NCBI GenBank assembly: GCA_020444545.1
Contig: JAHLKT010000005.1
Span: 124,001-188,000 of the forward strand
Reading direction: 5' to 3'
Origin: Desulfarculaceae bacterium
Lineage (GTDB): Bacteria; Desulfobacterota; Desulfarculia; Desulfarculales; Desulfarculaceae
Length of the DNA: 64,000 nucleotides
The position numbers and the translations under genes are program-made. Below, piece by piece: positions 1-9,748 of this stretch; positions within the stretch are counted from its first letter, which is position 1; each line of letters starts with the position of its first letter. The notes beneath the pieces were generated by a model. The model saw only the letters and a program-made list of their open reading frames with translations. It did no database searches and was not told the DNA's origin.

Positions 1-651
1 CGAAAATGGCGTATTGCGCCCCACGGGCATGTACTCGATGAAGCGCACCGCCAGGGGCATCTCGCGGGTCAGCCCCGCGAAGTCCTCGATCTCGTCCTGG
101 TTCACCCCGCCCAAGAGCACCACGTTGAGCTTGACCGCCATGCGGCCGCTGGCCAGGGCGGCCTCGATTCCCTGCCAAACCTTGGCCAGTTTGGCGGCCC
201 CGTGTTCTTCGCCCACGCCGGTCACCCGGCCGTAGACCTCGGGCTTCAGGCTGTCCAGGCTCACGTTAACCGTGGACACCCCGGCCTCAAGGAGCAGCGG
301 CAGGCGCTCGGTCAAAAGCAGGGCGTTGGTGGTCAGGCGAAGGTCCGGGCGGGGCTCTATGGCGGCCAGCTCGCGCAGCAGGCGGCCCAGGCCGCGCCGC
401 AAGAGCGGCTCGCCGCCGGTCAGGCGTATCTTGTCCACCCCCAGGCTCACGGCCACCCGGGCCACCCGGGCCATCTCCTCCAGGCTCAGCACCTGGTCGT
501 GGGGCAGCTTGGCGATGCCTTCGGGGGGCATGCAATAGGCGCAGCGCAGGTTGCACAGGTCGGTGATGGACAGGCGCAGGTAGTGCAGGCGGCGTCCGAA
601 GGGATCGACCAGCTTAGGCGCGGCGGGGATGTGGGGACCGGGGCTGCTCAT
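1..651 (-). CDS. moaA: GTP 3',8-cyclase MoaA (3' end beyond window)
   Basis: Radical-SAM enzyme that starts molybdenum cofactor synthesis by converting GTP to 3',8-cyclo-GTP. About 30 residues after the start is the CX3CX2C cluster motif (CNLRCAYC) in the setting LRLSITDLCNLRCAYCMP typical of MoaA, followed by the SAM-binding segment IRLTGGEPLLRRG and, further on, VSLDSL. The ATG at 649-651 gives the expected short N-terminal lead (MSSPGPHIP). The C-terminal part with the second FeS cluster lies beyond the left edge, so only about 217 codons are visible. The window encodes two molybdopterin (or tungstopterin) enzymes that would need this cofactor. Confidence 0.93.
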   Translation of the reverse strand, partial: MSSPGPHIPAAPKLVDPFGRRLHYLRLSITDLCNLRCAYCMPPEGIAKLPHDQVLSLEEMARVARVAVSLGVDKIRLTGGEPLLRRGLGRLLRELAAIEPRPDLRLTTNALLLTERLPLLLEAGVSTVNVSLDSLKPEVYGRVTGVGEEHGAAKLAKVWQGIEAALASGRMAVKLNVVLLGGVNQDEIEDFAGLTREMPLAVRFIEYMPVGRNTPFS

Positions 652-703
652 ATGTTTTTCCAAGCATGCGGCGACCCAAGTTTAGCCCCCAGTTCCCGGG
701 GCG

Positions 704-2365
704 TCAACGCGCCAGCATCCCCCGGTATCGCTCGATCATGTTGGTGAGCAGCTTGTAATGCCCCACCACCTCGCGCTCCACGGTGTTGGCCGGCTCGTTG
801 GAGAGGTAGCGGCGGCGCAGGTAGGGGTTTTTCAGGTACCCCTCGCAGATGGTGAGCAGCTTGTCCAGCTGCTGGGGGTGGCGGGCGGCCAGATCCTCGC
901 CCTCCTGGCCCAGGATGTGGGTGAGGATGATGAGTATCTGCACGTGCTTGAACTGGCGGCCAAAGGCGTCGGCCCGGTTCTTGACCAGCTTTTCGATCAG
1001 GCGCAGGCGGTGGGCCCACTTCACGTCCCGGATCGACTGGCGCGCCTCCTGGTGCAGATAGGGGTGGCGCTCCAGGTCGGTCCTTTGGGCCGGGTCCTCC
1101 AGATAAGAATAGACCACCTTGAGGCAGCGCTCGAACTGGTCCGAGCTGTAGTCGGCCAGGATGTTGCGGTGCTTGTGCAGCCAGGCGGTGAGAAACTTGA
1201 GCCGGGTGGAGGTGTCAACGGTGTTGCTCAGCCTCTCGCGGCCGGCGTAGATGATGCTGCCTTCGTACTCGCCGCGCACGATGTCCTGCAACACCAGCAC
1301 CCGGTCCTGGCTGAGCCCCAGCACGTCCAGCCCGCCCAGGGCCTCACCGCTCTGGGGGTGGATCACCTCCTGGCCGGCCACGCTCATGGCGCGGTCCTCC
1401 AGCACGTTGGCCGGATGGTAGGCGTGCTGGGTGTAGTGCACCCGCACCAGGACCACCCGGCGCTTGGGGTCCACGTAATAGCCGCCCTCGGCCAGTTGCT
1501 GGTGCCCGGCCTTGGTGCAGCCTCCGGCGCTGACCAGGGCGGTCTTTTCCACCCGGGGCAGCCCGCCCTTGGCCCCCAGGCTGGTCAGGGTGGTTATGGC
1601 CCGGTCCGAGTGGCCCAGCACCTTGACCACGTAGCGCTCCCTGCGGCGGGTGAGCCGCCGGGCGAACAGGGCGGCCGAGGTGTGGCGCTCCCCGCAGATG
1701 GGGAAGCCGGTCTGCTCCATGAGAAAGTTATAAACGAACTGGCGGTTGTCCGCGTAGGACTGGTTGTCCCCGGCGATGAACTTGCCCACCCTCCGGCCGA
1801 AGCGCTTTATTTCGCCGTCCAGGTCCGAGGGAAACGAGGCGAACACCCCGGCCAAATGAAACTGGCCCTCCTGGTCGCGGGCCAACACATGCCCCCGGTC
1901 CATGGCCATGAGCATGGGCAGCAGCTGCACGTAGCGCCGCACCGGGGTGGGGCCGCCCAGGCCCAGGGCTTTCTCCATCTCCGGGGCCAGGTTGCGCGGC
2001 ATGCGCCGCCGCAAGGTGGCCCGGTTGGCCGCGGCCAGGCTCCGGTCGGGCGGGTCGCCCTCGGCAAAAAACTGGTCGTACTGGAAGCCCTCGTCCTGAT
2101 AGCTCAGGGCCCGGTCCAGCACAATCATGGAAAAGGCGGGCAAATCGCGGTGTTCGATGAGCGGAGCATCAAAGGGCGGGGCCAGCTCGGCCGGTTCCAC
2201 CAGGGGATAATCCGGGGTGTAGGGTTCCAGAAGCCCTTGCTGCATATGGAGAAAATCGAGCACCTTGGACACCTGACCCAAGGTGCCGCCCGGTTTTTTT
2301 CGTTCCAAAAGCTCCCACAACCCCACATCGCCGACGCGGGCCCGAGAGAACCATTGGGGGGGCAT
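704..2365 (-). CDS. Conserved-looking protein of unknown function (553 aa)
   Basis: I do not recognise this family. The start is supported by a strong ribosome site (GGAGGAAAATCA before the ATG). The protein is soluble, with no signal peptide or membrane segment. The N-terminal third is rich in charged helix-forming sequence, the middle has a Cys/Gly segment (SAGGCTKAGHQQL) and beta-rich stretches, and the C-terminal third is helical, ending at RYRGMLAR. A second visible Cys lies in TGFPICGERHTS. It sits 52 bp upstream of moaA on the same strand, so the two may be cotranscribed, but nothing in it indicates a cofactor role. Codon use matches its neighbours, so it is probably a real lineage gene. 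Confidence 0.75.
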   Translation of the reverse strand: MPPQWFSRARVGDVGLWELLERKKPGGTLGQVSKVLDFLHMQQGLLEPYTPDYPLVEPAELAPPFDAPLIEHRDLPAFSMIVLDRALSYQDEGFQYDQFFAEGDPPDRSLAAANRATLRRRMPRNLAPEMEKALGLGGPTPVRRYVQLLPMLMAMDRGHVLARDQEGQFHLAGVFASFPSDLDGEIKRFGRRVGKFIAGDNQSYADNRQFVYNFLMEQTGFPICGERHTSAALFARRLTRRRERYVVKVLGHSDRAITTLTSLGAKGGLPRVEKTALVSAGGCTKAGHQQLAEGGYYVDPKRRVVLVRVHYTQHAYHPANVLEDRAMSVAGQEVIHPQSGEALGGLDVLGLSQDRVLVLQDIVRGEYEGSIIYAGRERLSNTVDTSTRLKFLTAWLHKHRNILADYSSDQFERCLKVVYSYLEDPAQRTDLERHPYLHQEARQSIRDVKWAHRLRLIEKLVKNRADAFGRQFKHVQILIILTHILGQEGEDLAARHPQQLDKLLTICEGYLKNPYLRRRYLSNEPANTVEREVVGHYKLLTNMIERYRGMLAR

Positions 2366-2468
2366 TGATTTTCCTCCGAAATCACAATACGTTGTCTATA
2401 GGTAACATTATGGGCGCTTTGGGGTCAACGAAATGCGGGCCAAATACGCACTCCGGCCCGGCCAGACG

Positions 2469-2497
2469 TTGACAACCCCCCGTGGTTCTGATAGATA
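2469..2497 (+). promoter_or_regulatory. Sigma-70-type promoter of tRNA-Ala
   Basis: A perfect -35 box TTGACA (2469-2474) is followed 17 bp later by TAGATA (2492-2497). Transcription would begin a few bases before the mature tRNA 5' end at 2509. Confidence 0.75.
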
Positions 2498-2508
2498 AAG
2501 AGCCCTCC

Positions 2509-2584
2509 GGGGCTGTAGCTCAGCTGGGAGAGCGCATGACTGGCAGTCATGAGGTCGTCGGTTCGATCCCGATCAGCTCCACCA
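2509..2584 (+). tRNA. tRNA-Ala (anticodon GGC)
   Basis: A 76-nt cloverleaf with the 3' CCA encoded. The acceptor stem pairs GGGGCTG with CAGCTCC and contains the G3-U70 wobble pair that is the alanine identity element. The anticodon arm CATGA-CTGGCAG-TCATG carries anticodon GGC. The T arm contains GTTCGATCC. It has its own promoter and terminator and is therefore a single-tRNA transcription unit lying opposite the end of the formate dehydrogenase operon. Confidence 0.97.
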
Positions 2585-2594
2585 CGGATACCCA

Positions 2595-2628
2595 GGGCTT
2601 AGGTGCTTGCACCTAAGCCCTTTTTCTT
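2595..2628 (+). terminator. Rho-independent terminator after tRNA-Ala
   Basis: Perfect 10-bp stem GGGCTTAGGT / ACCTAAGCCC with loop GCTTGC, followed by TTTTTCTT. Confidence 0.9.
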
Positions 2629-2663
2629 GGGCGGCTCCGCCCGTTCGCCCGGCCTGGCCCCCC

Positions 2664-2702
2664 AAAAAAAACGCCCCAGCGGGAGCGTTCCCGCCGGGGC
2701 GT
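2664..2702 (-). terminator. Rho-independent terminator after fdhA
   Basis: Read on the minus strand, ACGCCCC-GGCGGGA pairs with TCCCGCTGGGGCGT around a short loop and is followed by a run of eight T. It lies about 20 bp past the fdhA stop and marks the end of the Hdr/Met/Fdh operon. Confidence 0.85.
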
Positions 2703-2724
2703 TGTGTTGGGTTTCGGTTAGAGC

Positions 2725-5412
2725 CTAGAGCTTCTCCAGCTTGACGGCGCAGGCCTTGTACTCGGCGGTCTGGGAGACCGGGTCGTAGACCCCGTTGGTC
2801 AGCCAGTTGGCGCAGGCCTCGCGGAAGTGGAAGGCCATCCACACCATGCCTTCCTGCACCTCGGGGGTCACCTTGGCGGTGAGCTCGATGGAGCCGCGCC
2901 GCGAGGAGAGCCGCACCCGCTCGCCGTTGGCGATGCCCAGCTTTTTGGCGTCGGCCAGGGAGATGTCGGCCGTCTCCTCGCCCAAAAGCTCGTTGAGCCC
3001 GCCGCTGCGCCCGGTCTGGGTGCGGGTGTGATAGTGGTAGAGCCTACGCCCGGTGCTGAGCACCAGGGGGTACTCCTCGTCCGGCACCTCGGCCGGCGGG
3101 GTCCACTCGGCGGGCTTGAAGTTGCCCAGCCCGCAGGTGAAGCAGCCGTCCTTGTGCAGGAACGGGGTGCCCAGGTGATCCAGGTCGGGCACCGGCCACT
3201 GCAAGCCGTCTCCCTCGATGCGGCTGAACTTGATGCCGGTCATGGACGGGGCCAGCATGGATACCTCGTTGTCCCAGATCTCCTGGCCGCTGTTCGACTC
3301 CCACTCCTGGCCCATGCGCTTGGCGATCTCCTTGAAGATCCACCAGTTGGGCTTGGCATCCCCGGGAGCCTCCACCGCCTTGCGCACCCGGTTCACCCGG
3401 CGCTCGCTGTTGGTGAAGGTGCCGTCGTCCTCGCTCCAGGCCGTGGCCGGCAAGACCACGTCCGCGAAGCGGGTGGTTTCGGTATGGAAGATGTCGTTGC
3501 ACACGATGAACTCGGCGTGCTCCATGCAGTGCTCCACATGGGTGATGTCCGGTTCGGTGTTGGCCACGTTCTCGCCGAAGATGTACATGCCCTTGACCTT
3601 GCCGTCGCCCAGGCCGTCGAACATGGCCGGCATCATCATGCCCAGCTTGTCGTCCAATTCCACGCCCCAGGCCTTCTCGAACTTGGCCTTGGCGTCGGGG
3701 TCGGTGACCTTCTGGTAGCCGGGGTACACGTTGGGCAGCGCGCCCATGTCGCAGGCCCCCTGCACGTTGTTCTGGCCGCGCAGCGGGTTCACGCCGCCGC
3801 ACTCGAAGCCCACGTTGCCCAGAAGCATCTGGAAGTTGGCGCAGGACATCACGTTGTTCACGCCGCAGGTGTGCTCGGTGATGCCCAAGGTGTACATGAG
3901 CATGGCCGGCTTGTTGGCGGCCATCAGGCGGGCCACCTCCACGATGGTCTCCGCCGGGATGCCGCTGATCTCCTCCGCCCGCTCGGGCGGGTAGTTCTCC
4001 ACCGCGGCCTTGAGCTCCTCGAAGCCCACGGTGCAGCTCTTCACGTATTCCTTGTCGTAGAGGTCCTCTTTGATGAGCACGTGCATCAGCCCGTTCAACA
4101 GGGCGATGTCGCTGCCCACCTTGAGGGGCAGGTGCATGGTGGCAAACTCCGCCAGCGCGGTGCGCCGGGGGTCCACCAGGATCATCTTGGCCCCGTTGTT
4201 TACCGCGTTCTTCACGAACGTGGCCGCCACGGGGTGGGCCTCGGTCATGTTGGAGCCGATGATGAAGAACATCTTGGCCTTGTCAAAGTCGGCAAAGCTG
4301 TTGGTCATGGCCCCGGAGCCGAAAGAAGTCGCCAGACCGGCGACAGTGGGAGCGTGTCAGGTTCGTGCGCAGTGATCGATGTTGTTCGTACCGATCACCG
4401 CGCGGAAGAGTTTCTGCATGTTATAGGAGTCTTCGTTGGTGCTGCGCGCGCAGCTGACCCCGGCGATGGAGTCGGGACCGTGCTCCTTCTTTATCTCCAT
4501 GAAGCGCTCGGCCACCAGGTCCAGGGCCTCGTCCCAGCTCGCCTCGCGGAACTCGCCGTTCTCCTTGATCAGCGGCGTGGTCAGGCGCTCGGGGCTGTGG
4601 ATGAAGTCGTAGCCGAAGCGGCCCTTCACGCACAAACGGCCCCGGTTGGGCTGAGCGTCCTCCACGGCAGTGACCTTGATGATCTGGTTGTCCTTCACGT
4701 GCAGCCAGAGCTGGCAGCCCACCCCGCAGTAGGGGCAGGTGGTGCGCACCTTCTTGGTCTCCCAGGAGCGGCCCTTGCCCTTGGCCTTCTTCTCGGTGAG
4801 CGCCCCCACCGGACAGGCCTGCACGCACTGGCCGCAGTGGGTGCAGTTTTCGTAGTCCACCAGGGGGAACCAGCCCTTGTCCGGCTCCTGGTCCTGGCGC
4901 GGGCCCCAGGGGGCGGGGATGGCCAGGTTGACCTGCACCTCGTTGCAGGCCTGCACGCAGCGGCCACAGAGGATGCACTTGGAGAAGTCCCGGGTGATCA
5001 CCGGGTAGTCATCGTCCAGGGGGAACTCCGCCTTGGCGGGCAGGGTCGCCGGGGCCTCCAGGCCGTACTCATAGGCCAGGGCTTGCAGCTTGCACTCGCC
5101 GTTGGCCTCGCAGAGCAGGCAGTTGTGCTCGCCGCTGGCCAGGAGCATCTCCAGGATGGCCTTGCGCGCCTCGGTGACGCGGGGGCTGTCGGTGATCACC
5201 TCCATGCCCTCGCCGGCCGGGGTGTCGCAGGAGGGCAGCAGCCGGTCGGCCCCGACCACCTCCACCACGCACATGCGGCACACCCCCGTCGGGGTGGCCT
5301 CGGCCAGGTAGCACAGGGTGGGTATCTTGATGCCGTTGGCCTGGGCCGCTTGCAGGACGCTTTGGCCCGGCTCAAAGGCTACGCTTTGTCCGTTTATTTT
5401 CATCTGAGCCAT
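2725..5412 (-). CDS. fdhA: Selenocysteine-containing formate dehydrogenase alpha subunit
   Basis: Cytoplasmic molybdenum/tungsten bis-pterin enzyme interconverting formate and CO2. It is one reading frame of 895 residues interrupted by a single in-frame TGA at 4357-4359, read as Sec352 in the family motif CARTUHAPTVAGLATSFGSG, the position of the metal-binding Sec of formate dehydrogenases. A SECIS-like hairpin follows immediately. Domains in order: [2Fe-2S] ferredoxin domain (~1-80; CYLAEATPTGVCRMC), His/Cys [4Fe-4S] segment (~95-125), two ferredoxin clusters (CILCGRCVQAC, CTHCGQCVQACP), the CX2CX3C cluster domain (CPYCGVGC), then the pterin-binding body. The start at 5410-5412 has an AGGAG site and lies 4 bp after the preceding gene's stop. 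It has no Tat signal, so it should act in the cytoplasm with the Hdr proteins or the NuoF/GltD-like partner. Confidence 0.96.
4328..4359 (-). promoter_or_regulatory. Selenocysteine UGA and bacterial SECIS element of fdhA
   Basis: Sec codon UGA at 4357-4359 followed by C. Twelve bases further, on the minus strand, a 6-bp stem GUCGCC/GGCGAC (4328-4344) closes the loop GGUCU, starting about 18 nt after the UGA. The loop sequence and spacing closely resemble the SelB-binding hairpin of E. coli fdhF. Confidence 0.92.
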
Positions 5413-5416
5413 GATG

Positions 5417-7354
5417 CTAACTCCTCGTTGCGGCCGGGGCCACGGCGGCCACGGCCAGACGGTAGCAGCGCAGGCAGCGCTCGGCCTCCTTGCGGGCCTC
5501 GGCTTTGCTCGTGCCGCCCTCCACCTCGGCGAAGCTTTGCACGCGCTCACCGGGGTCCATGGTGGGGAGCTCCAGGCGCTCCCCTCGGCCGGGGAAGGCG
5601 AAGGTCTCGCTGGGGTCGTAGACTCCCAGGCCCTCCACCAACTTCTCCAAGAGGTGGCGCTCGCTCAGGGCGCAGGAGCCTGATTCCAGCTGCTGGGAGA
5701 TGAAGCGGGCGGCCTTCTTGCCCGCGGCCAGGGCCCCGATCAGGGTGCTGGGCCCGGTCACGCAGTCGCCGCCGCCGAACAGGCTCGCGTCCTTGCTCTG
5801 GAAGGTCGCCTCGTCCACCACCAGGGTCTTCCAGTCGGTGACGTGCCTGGCGTCGGGCAAGACACAATCCACCACGCAGATCTGGCCCACCGCCGGGATG
5901 ATGGCGTCGCACTCGATGACGAACTCCGAGCCCTTCACCGGCACGGGCCGCCGGCGTCCCGAGGCGTCGGGCTCGCCCAGTTCCATTTTCAGGCACTCCA
6001 GGCCGCTCACCTTGCCGTTCTCGGCCAAGACCTTGGTGGGCGCGATGAGGTAGTGGAACTCCACGCCCTCTTCCTTAGCCTCTTTGATCTCCACCGGATC
6101 GGCGGGCATCTCCGCCTCGGTGCGGCGGTAGAGCAGGTGCACCGTGTCGAAGCCCAGGCGGCGGCCGGTGCGCACGCAGTCCATGGCCACGTTGCCCCCG
6201 CCGATGACCAGCATCTTCTTGCCCTCCAGGGGTTTCTGGCCGCGCGAGGCCTTGGCCAAAAACTCCACGCCGGTCATGAAGCACTGGTGCCCGGCGTCCT
6301 CGCCCTCGCAGCGCATGGAGCCCGCCTCGGGCGCGCCCACGCCGATGAACACGGCCTGGTAGCCATCCTTGCCCAGCTCCTCCAGGGTGATGTCCTCGCC
6401 CACGCGCACCCCGTAGCGGATCTCCGAGCCCATGCGCTCCACCTGGGAGGCCTCGAAGCCGATCACCGAGCGGGGCAGGCGGTAGGTGGGAATGCCGAAA
6501 GCGGCCATGCCGCCCGGGGCTTCCTGGGCCTCGAAGATGGTGCTCTTGTAGCCCAGCTGGCCCAGGTAGTAGGCGCAGGAAAGGCCCGCCGGCCCGGCGC
6601 CCACCACCGCGATTTTGGCCTGTTTGTGCGCGGCCGGAGCCTCCGGCGGAGCGATGGCTCCGGCCATCTCCTCGTCGGCCAAGAAGCGCTTGAGCGAGCG
6701 AATGGCCAGAGGTTCGTCCAGGCGGGAGCGGCGGCAGTTGGCCTCGCAGGGGCGCACACACACCCGGCCGATGGTGCCGGGCATGGGGCAGTCGCGCCGC
6801 ACGGCGGCCATGGCCTTGTCCAGGTTGCCCAGGCGGATGCCCTCGATGTAGGCCGGCACGTCCACGTGGGAGGGGCAGGCGTTTATGCAGGGCGCGGTGA
6901 CCAGGGTCTCGTACTGGCCCCGCTCCACCGGCTCCCCGGCCGCGATGGCCGCCTCGAAGGCGTCGCGCCGGGCGGCCAGCAGGTCGGCCAGGGGCTTGGC
7001 CAGGGTGCGGCCGATGTCGCAGCGGGCGGTGTCGCTGATCTGGGCGGAGAGGGTCTCCAGGGTGGCTAGGTCGGTGGGCAGGCCCTGGCCGGCGCAGATG
7101 CGGCCCATGGCCTCGGCCAGGCGCTGGGTGCCCAGGCGGCAGGGGAAGCACTGGCCGCAGGACATGTCCCGGGCCAATTCAACATAGGCTCGCGCCAGAT
7201 CCACCGGGTTCACCGAGGGGTCTATCACCTCAACGCCCTCCGAGCCCATCACGGCCCGGATGGCGCCTTGGGCGGCCGCTTTTTCCAGCGCCGCCGCGGC
7301 CAGAGCCTCCCGGTGGGGAGGCCGCCGCCAAGTGTGTAATTCGGTATCAGACAT
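5417..7354 (-). CDS. NuoF-C-terminal/GltD-like NAD(P)H flavin oxidoreductase
   Basis: A 645-aa electron-transfer flavoprotein, probably passing electrons between NAD(P)H and the adjacent formate dehydrogenase. The N-terminal ~130 residues resemble the C-terminal FeS domain of NuoF (SCGQCFPCRLGT with a later Cys in DTARCDIG). Then comes the GltD-type FeS segment (CINACPSHVDVPAYI, CVRPCEANCRR) and the FAD/NAD module with two Rossmann motifs (VVGAGPAGLSCAYYL, VIGGGNVAMDCVRTG) and the closing GGGDCVTGPSTLIGALAAGK. The C-terminus carries a further Cys pair (RCLRCYR). It directly precedes fdhA with a 4-bp gap. The NuoF flavin and NADH-binding domain itself is missing, so the GltD part must handle the nucleotide. 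Confidence 0.88.
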   Translation of the reverse strand: MSDTELHTWRRPPHREALAAAALEKAAAQGAIRAVMGSEGVEVIDPSVNPVDLARAYVELARDMSCGQCFPCRLGTQRLAEAMGRICAGQGLPTDLATLETLSAQISDTARCDIGRTLAKPLADLLAARRDAFEAAIAAGEPVERGQYETLVTAPCINACPSHVDVPAYIEGIRLGNLDKAMAAVRRDCPMPGTIGRVCVRPCEANCRRSRLDEPLAIRSLKRFLADEEMAGAIAPPEAPAAHKQAKIAVVGAGPAGLSCAYYLGQLGYKSTIFEAQEAPGGMAAFGIPTYRLPRSVIGFEASQVERMGSEIRYGVRVGEDITLEELGKDGYQAVFIGVGAPEAGSMRCEGEDAGHQCFMTGVEFLAKASRGQKPLEGKKMLVIGGGNVAMDCVRTGRRLGFDTVHLLYRRTEAEMPADPVEIKEAKEEGVEFHYLIAPTKVLAENGKVSGLECLKMELGEPDASGRRRPVPVKGSEFVIECDAIIPAVGQICVVDCVLPDARHVTDWKTLVVDEATFQSKDASLFGGGDCVTGPSTLIGALAAGKKAARFISQQLESGSCALSERHLLEKLVEGLGVYDPSETFAFPGRGERLELPTMDPGERVQSFAEVEGGTSKAEARKEAERCLRCYRLAVAAVAPAATRS

Positions 7355-7615
7355 CAGATGGCTGACCTTTCCTTAGCTGTTGGTCACGTTGTTCACAAAG
7401 GCGGCCCCACCAGGGCGGACCCGGGGGCGCACTTGAATTTATTTCGCGCACTTAGGCGTTGAAGCCCAATAACCACGCCCTGGGGCGGCGGGGCGGGAAC
7501 CCAGCCCGGGGAGGGTAGGGCAGTCGCCTTAAGGCATACCATTTCCCACCCGTCATTGGGAAGAAGCAAAGGGCCATTTTGCGTATTTTTTCACAGGGCG
7601 TTGAGGGCGGCGGAA
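7355..7615. other. Intergenic gap inside the Hdr-Fdh gene run
   Basis: The only long gap (261 bp) in the run of minus-strand genes. On the minus strand there is a weak GCAAA/TTTGC hairpin just after the QmoB-like gene and a good ribosome site (AGGAAAGG) before the NuoF/GltD-like gene. I see no -24/-12 promoter and no convincing -35/-10 pair. An unrecognised promoter could let the fdh pair be expressed separately. Confidence 0.4.
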
Positions 7616-9748
7616 CTAGCTCACAATCGCGAAGGTGTCATCCATCTCCAGGGTGAAGCGGCCGAGCATCTCCCGCACCCGCGCGCTGGTCTTGAGCGGG
7701 CTGGGCCCCAGCTCGCCCAGGGCCTCGGCGGCCCGCTCCACCGCCCGCATGGCCTCCCGCGCCTGGCTGGGGGCCACCCCGGCCCGGAACAGGCGCTCCG
7801 CCCCCAGGCCGCTTTCGGCCAGCAGGTTGCCCAGGTGCTCCCAGCGCCGCGCGGCCCAGGTGTTGCCGCCCAGGGACTGGCAGGCGTCCGGGTGGCAGGC
7901 CAGCATGAGCACCCCGTCGAAGCCCCGCCGCAGGCCTTCCAATACCATGTCCAGGTCCACCTTGCCCGCGCAGGGCACCCTGACCACCCGCGCCCCGGAG
8001 GGCAGGGCCGCGCCGCTCAGGCGGGCGGCGTGCAGGGCCGGGGCCGCGCTGTTGGCGCAGGCCAAGACCAACAGGCCCCGTTCCGTGGCCGGGCCCAGGC
8101 CGCTACTCCGGCCCCCGGCCGCGCCTATCTCCCTTTCGTAGCGTTGGTCCTCCAGGCCGGCGATCTGGATCGCCTCCATGGGGCACTCCGCCGCGCAGGT
8201 GCCGCAGGCGGTGCACACCAGAGGGTTGCTCAGAGGCCTGCGGTGCAGGCGGTCCATGGCCCCCTGGGGGCATACCCGCACGCAGGTGAGGCAGATGGTG
8301 CAGCGCTTGCGGTCCACGCTCACCCGGCCGGTCTGGGCCAGGGGCTCGCCTTGGCCCAGCAGCTCCCGGGCCTGCCGCGCCGCCTCGGCCGCCTCGTCGG
8401 CCCAGCGGCCGGGCTCACCCTGGCCCCGGGCTGGGCCCACCAGCCACACCCCGCCCCGGCCGCTGGCCACGGGCAGGGCGCCCACCCCCTCGGGCTGCAA
8501 GGAGCCGTCGCGCCCCACGCCCAGGCCCAGGGTATGGGCCAGTGCGGCGTAGGCCGCGTCCGGCACGGACACCTGGTCCACGGCCAGCAGGTCGAACTCG
8601 TCGGCCATTACCCGGCCCAGGATTTCCTCGTCCCACTCCAGGGCCAGGCGCGCTCCGCCCTCAGCCGCCCGCAGGCCGCCCTGGGTGAACTTGACCATCA
8701 CCACGCTTTGGGCGCGGGCCTCCTGGGTCAGGGCCTCCAGCCCCGGCCCGGCCACCTTGGCGTTGCCCGTGAACAGCACCACCCGGTTGGCCGGGTTCCC
8801 GGCCAGCTCCATTGCCGCCTGCACCGCCGCGCGCAGGGTCAGGGGGTCGGATTGCTTAGCCAGCCCCACGGCCAGGGCCACCTTGAGCGGCCCCTCTCCC
8901 AGGCGCTTTTTCAGGTGCTCCGGCGCGGCGCTGAGGCCCACCAGCTCGCTGAGCGACACCACCCGCTCGCCGGGCGCGATGCCCGGGGGCAGGTTGAGGG
9001 CCTGGGGCGGCCCCTGGGCCACCACCACTCCGCCCAGCTCCACCTGGTGGCTCTCGCCGCCCCGATCCTGGATGCGGGCTCTGAACTGCCCCGCCGTGCC
9101 GCTCAGGGACAGCAAACGACCCTGGCGGAACAGGCTCAATCCCTCGGCCTCTTCCAGGCCATGGGCCAGCTCGGCGGCTCGGGCGGCCGCCTCGGGCCCC
9201 AGCAGGGGCTCGGGAGGGGCCAGGCGCTTGCCGGGGCTGAGCAGAGCCACCTGGTAGCCCGCGTTCAGCATCTCGCGCGCGGCCAGAAGCGCGGCCAGCC
9301 CCGCGCCCACCACCAGCACCCGGGTGCTCACCGGCATTTCTTCCAGAGCCAGGGCCGGGCTGAACTCCAGGCCGCACAGGGCCTGGTCCAAGGCGGCCGA
9401 CGCGCCCGGCGCCACCGCGCAGGCCCCGCTGGCCTGCCCCTCGGGTTTGGCGCAGAGGTCCAGCACCGTGGCCATCTCCGGGTCCAGGCCCTCGGCGGCC
9501 AAGGCCCGGCTCAGGCTGCCGGGATGGTGCAGCAGGGGGCAGGCTCCCACCAGCGCCGCGCTGAGCCCCAGCTCCTTGATGCGCCTGGCGATGGCCGCCG
9601 CGCCCTCGGCCTGGCAGCTCTGGGCCACGGTGAACACCGCGTCCGAGGTGGCCTCCGCCGCCCAGCGCAACTGCTTGAACTCCAGGGAATCGGCGGTTCC
9701 CCGCCCGCCCTGGCACAAGAAGACGCCCACCCGGCCCGCCGTGCTCAT
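7616..9748 (-). CDS. HdrA-MvhD fusion, QmoB-like
   Basis: A 710-aa cytoplasmic flavo-FeS protein with the architecture of QmoB of sulfate reducers. The N-terminal region (~1-130) begins VGVFLCQGG. It is followed by an FAD Rossmann motif (VLVVGAGLAALLAARE, ~140-156), two ferredoxin-type [4Fe-4S] clusters (CTICLTCVRVCP, CTACGTCAAECP) and a C-terminal MvhD-like domain whose Cys residues lie in VRVPCAGKVDLDM and LACHPDACQSLG. Its start ATG overlaps the preceding QmoA-like gene's stop (ATGA), so the two are translationally coupled and probably form one complex. With MetF just upstream, it probably connects a second HdrA unit to the methylene-THF reductase/HdrABC complex rather than to APS reductase; this is inference from context. 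Confidence 0.86.
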   Translation of the reverse strand: MSTAGRVGVFLCQGGRGTADSLEFKQLRWAAEATSDAVFTVAQSCQAEGAAAIARRIKELGLSAALVGACPLLHHPGSLSRALAAEGLDPEMATVLDLCAKPEGQASGACAVAPGASAALDQALCGLEFSPALALEEMPVSTRVLVVGAGLAALLAAREMLNAGYQVALLSPGKRLAPPEPLLGPEAAARAAELAHGLEEAEGLSLFRQGRLLSLSGTAGQFRARIQDRGGESHQVELGGVVVAQGPPQALNLPPGIAPGERVVSLSELVGLSAAPEHLKKRLGEGPLKVALAVGLAKQSDPLTLRAAVQAAMELAGNPANRVVLFTGNAKVAGPGLEALTQEARAQSVVMVKFTQGGLRAAEGGARLALEWDEEILGRVMADEFDLLAVDQVSVPDAAYAALAHTLGLGVGRDGSLQPEGVGALPVASGRGGVWLVGPARGQGEPGRWADEAAEAARQARELLGQGEPLAQTGRVSVDRKRCTICLTCVRVCPQGAMDRLHRRPLSNPLVCTACGTCAAECPMEAIQIAGLEDQRYEREIGAAGGRSSGLGPATERGLLVLACANSAAPALHAARLSGAALPSGARVVRVPCAGKVDLDMVLEGLRRGFDGVLMLACHPDACQSLGGNTWAARRWEHLGNLLAESGLGAERLFRAGVAPSQAREAMRAVERAAEALGELGPSPLKTSARVREMLGRFTLEMDDTFAIVS

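Noticed and set aside
4357-4359. TGA splitting fdhA into two genes or a pseudogene
   Set aside because: The TGA is at the Sec position of the formate dehydrogenase family and is followed by a textbook SECIS loop.
2827-5703. 958-aa open frame antisense to fdhA, and similar long antisense frames (e.g. 758-2368, 7556-9769, 15398-17476, 21454-23232)
   Set aside because: High GC at third positions leaves few stops on the opposite strand. The frames have His/Val/Gly/Ala-rich repetitive composition, no motifs, and lie opposite clearly recognisable genes.
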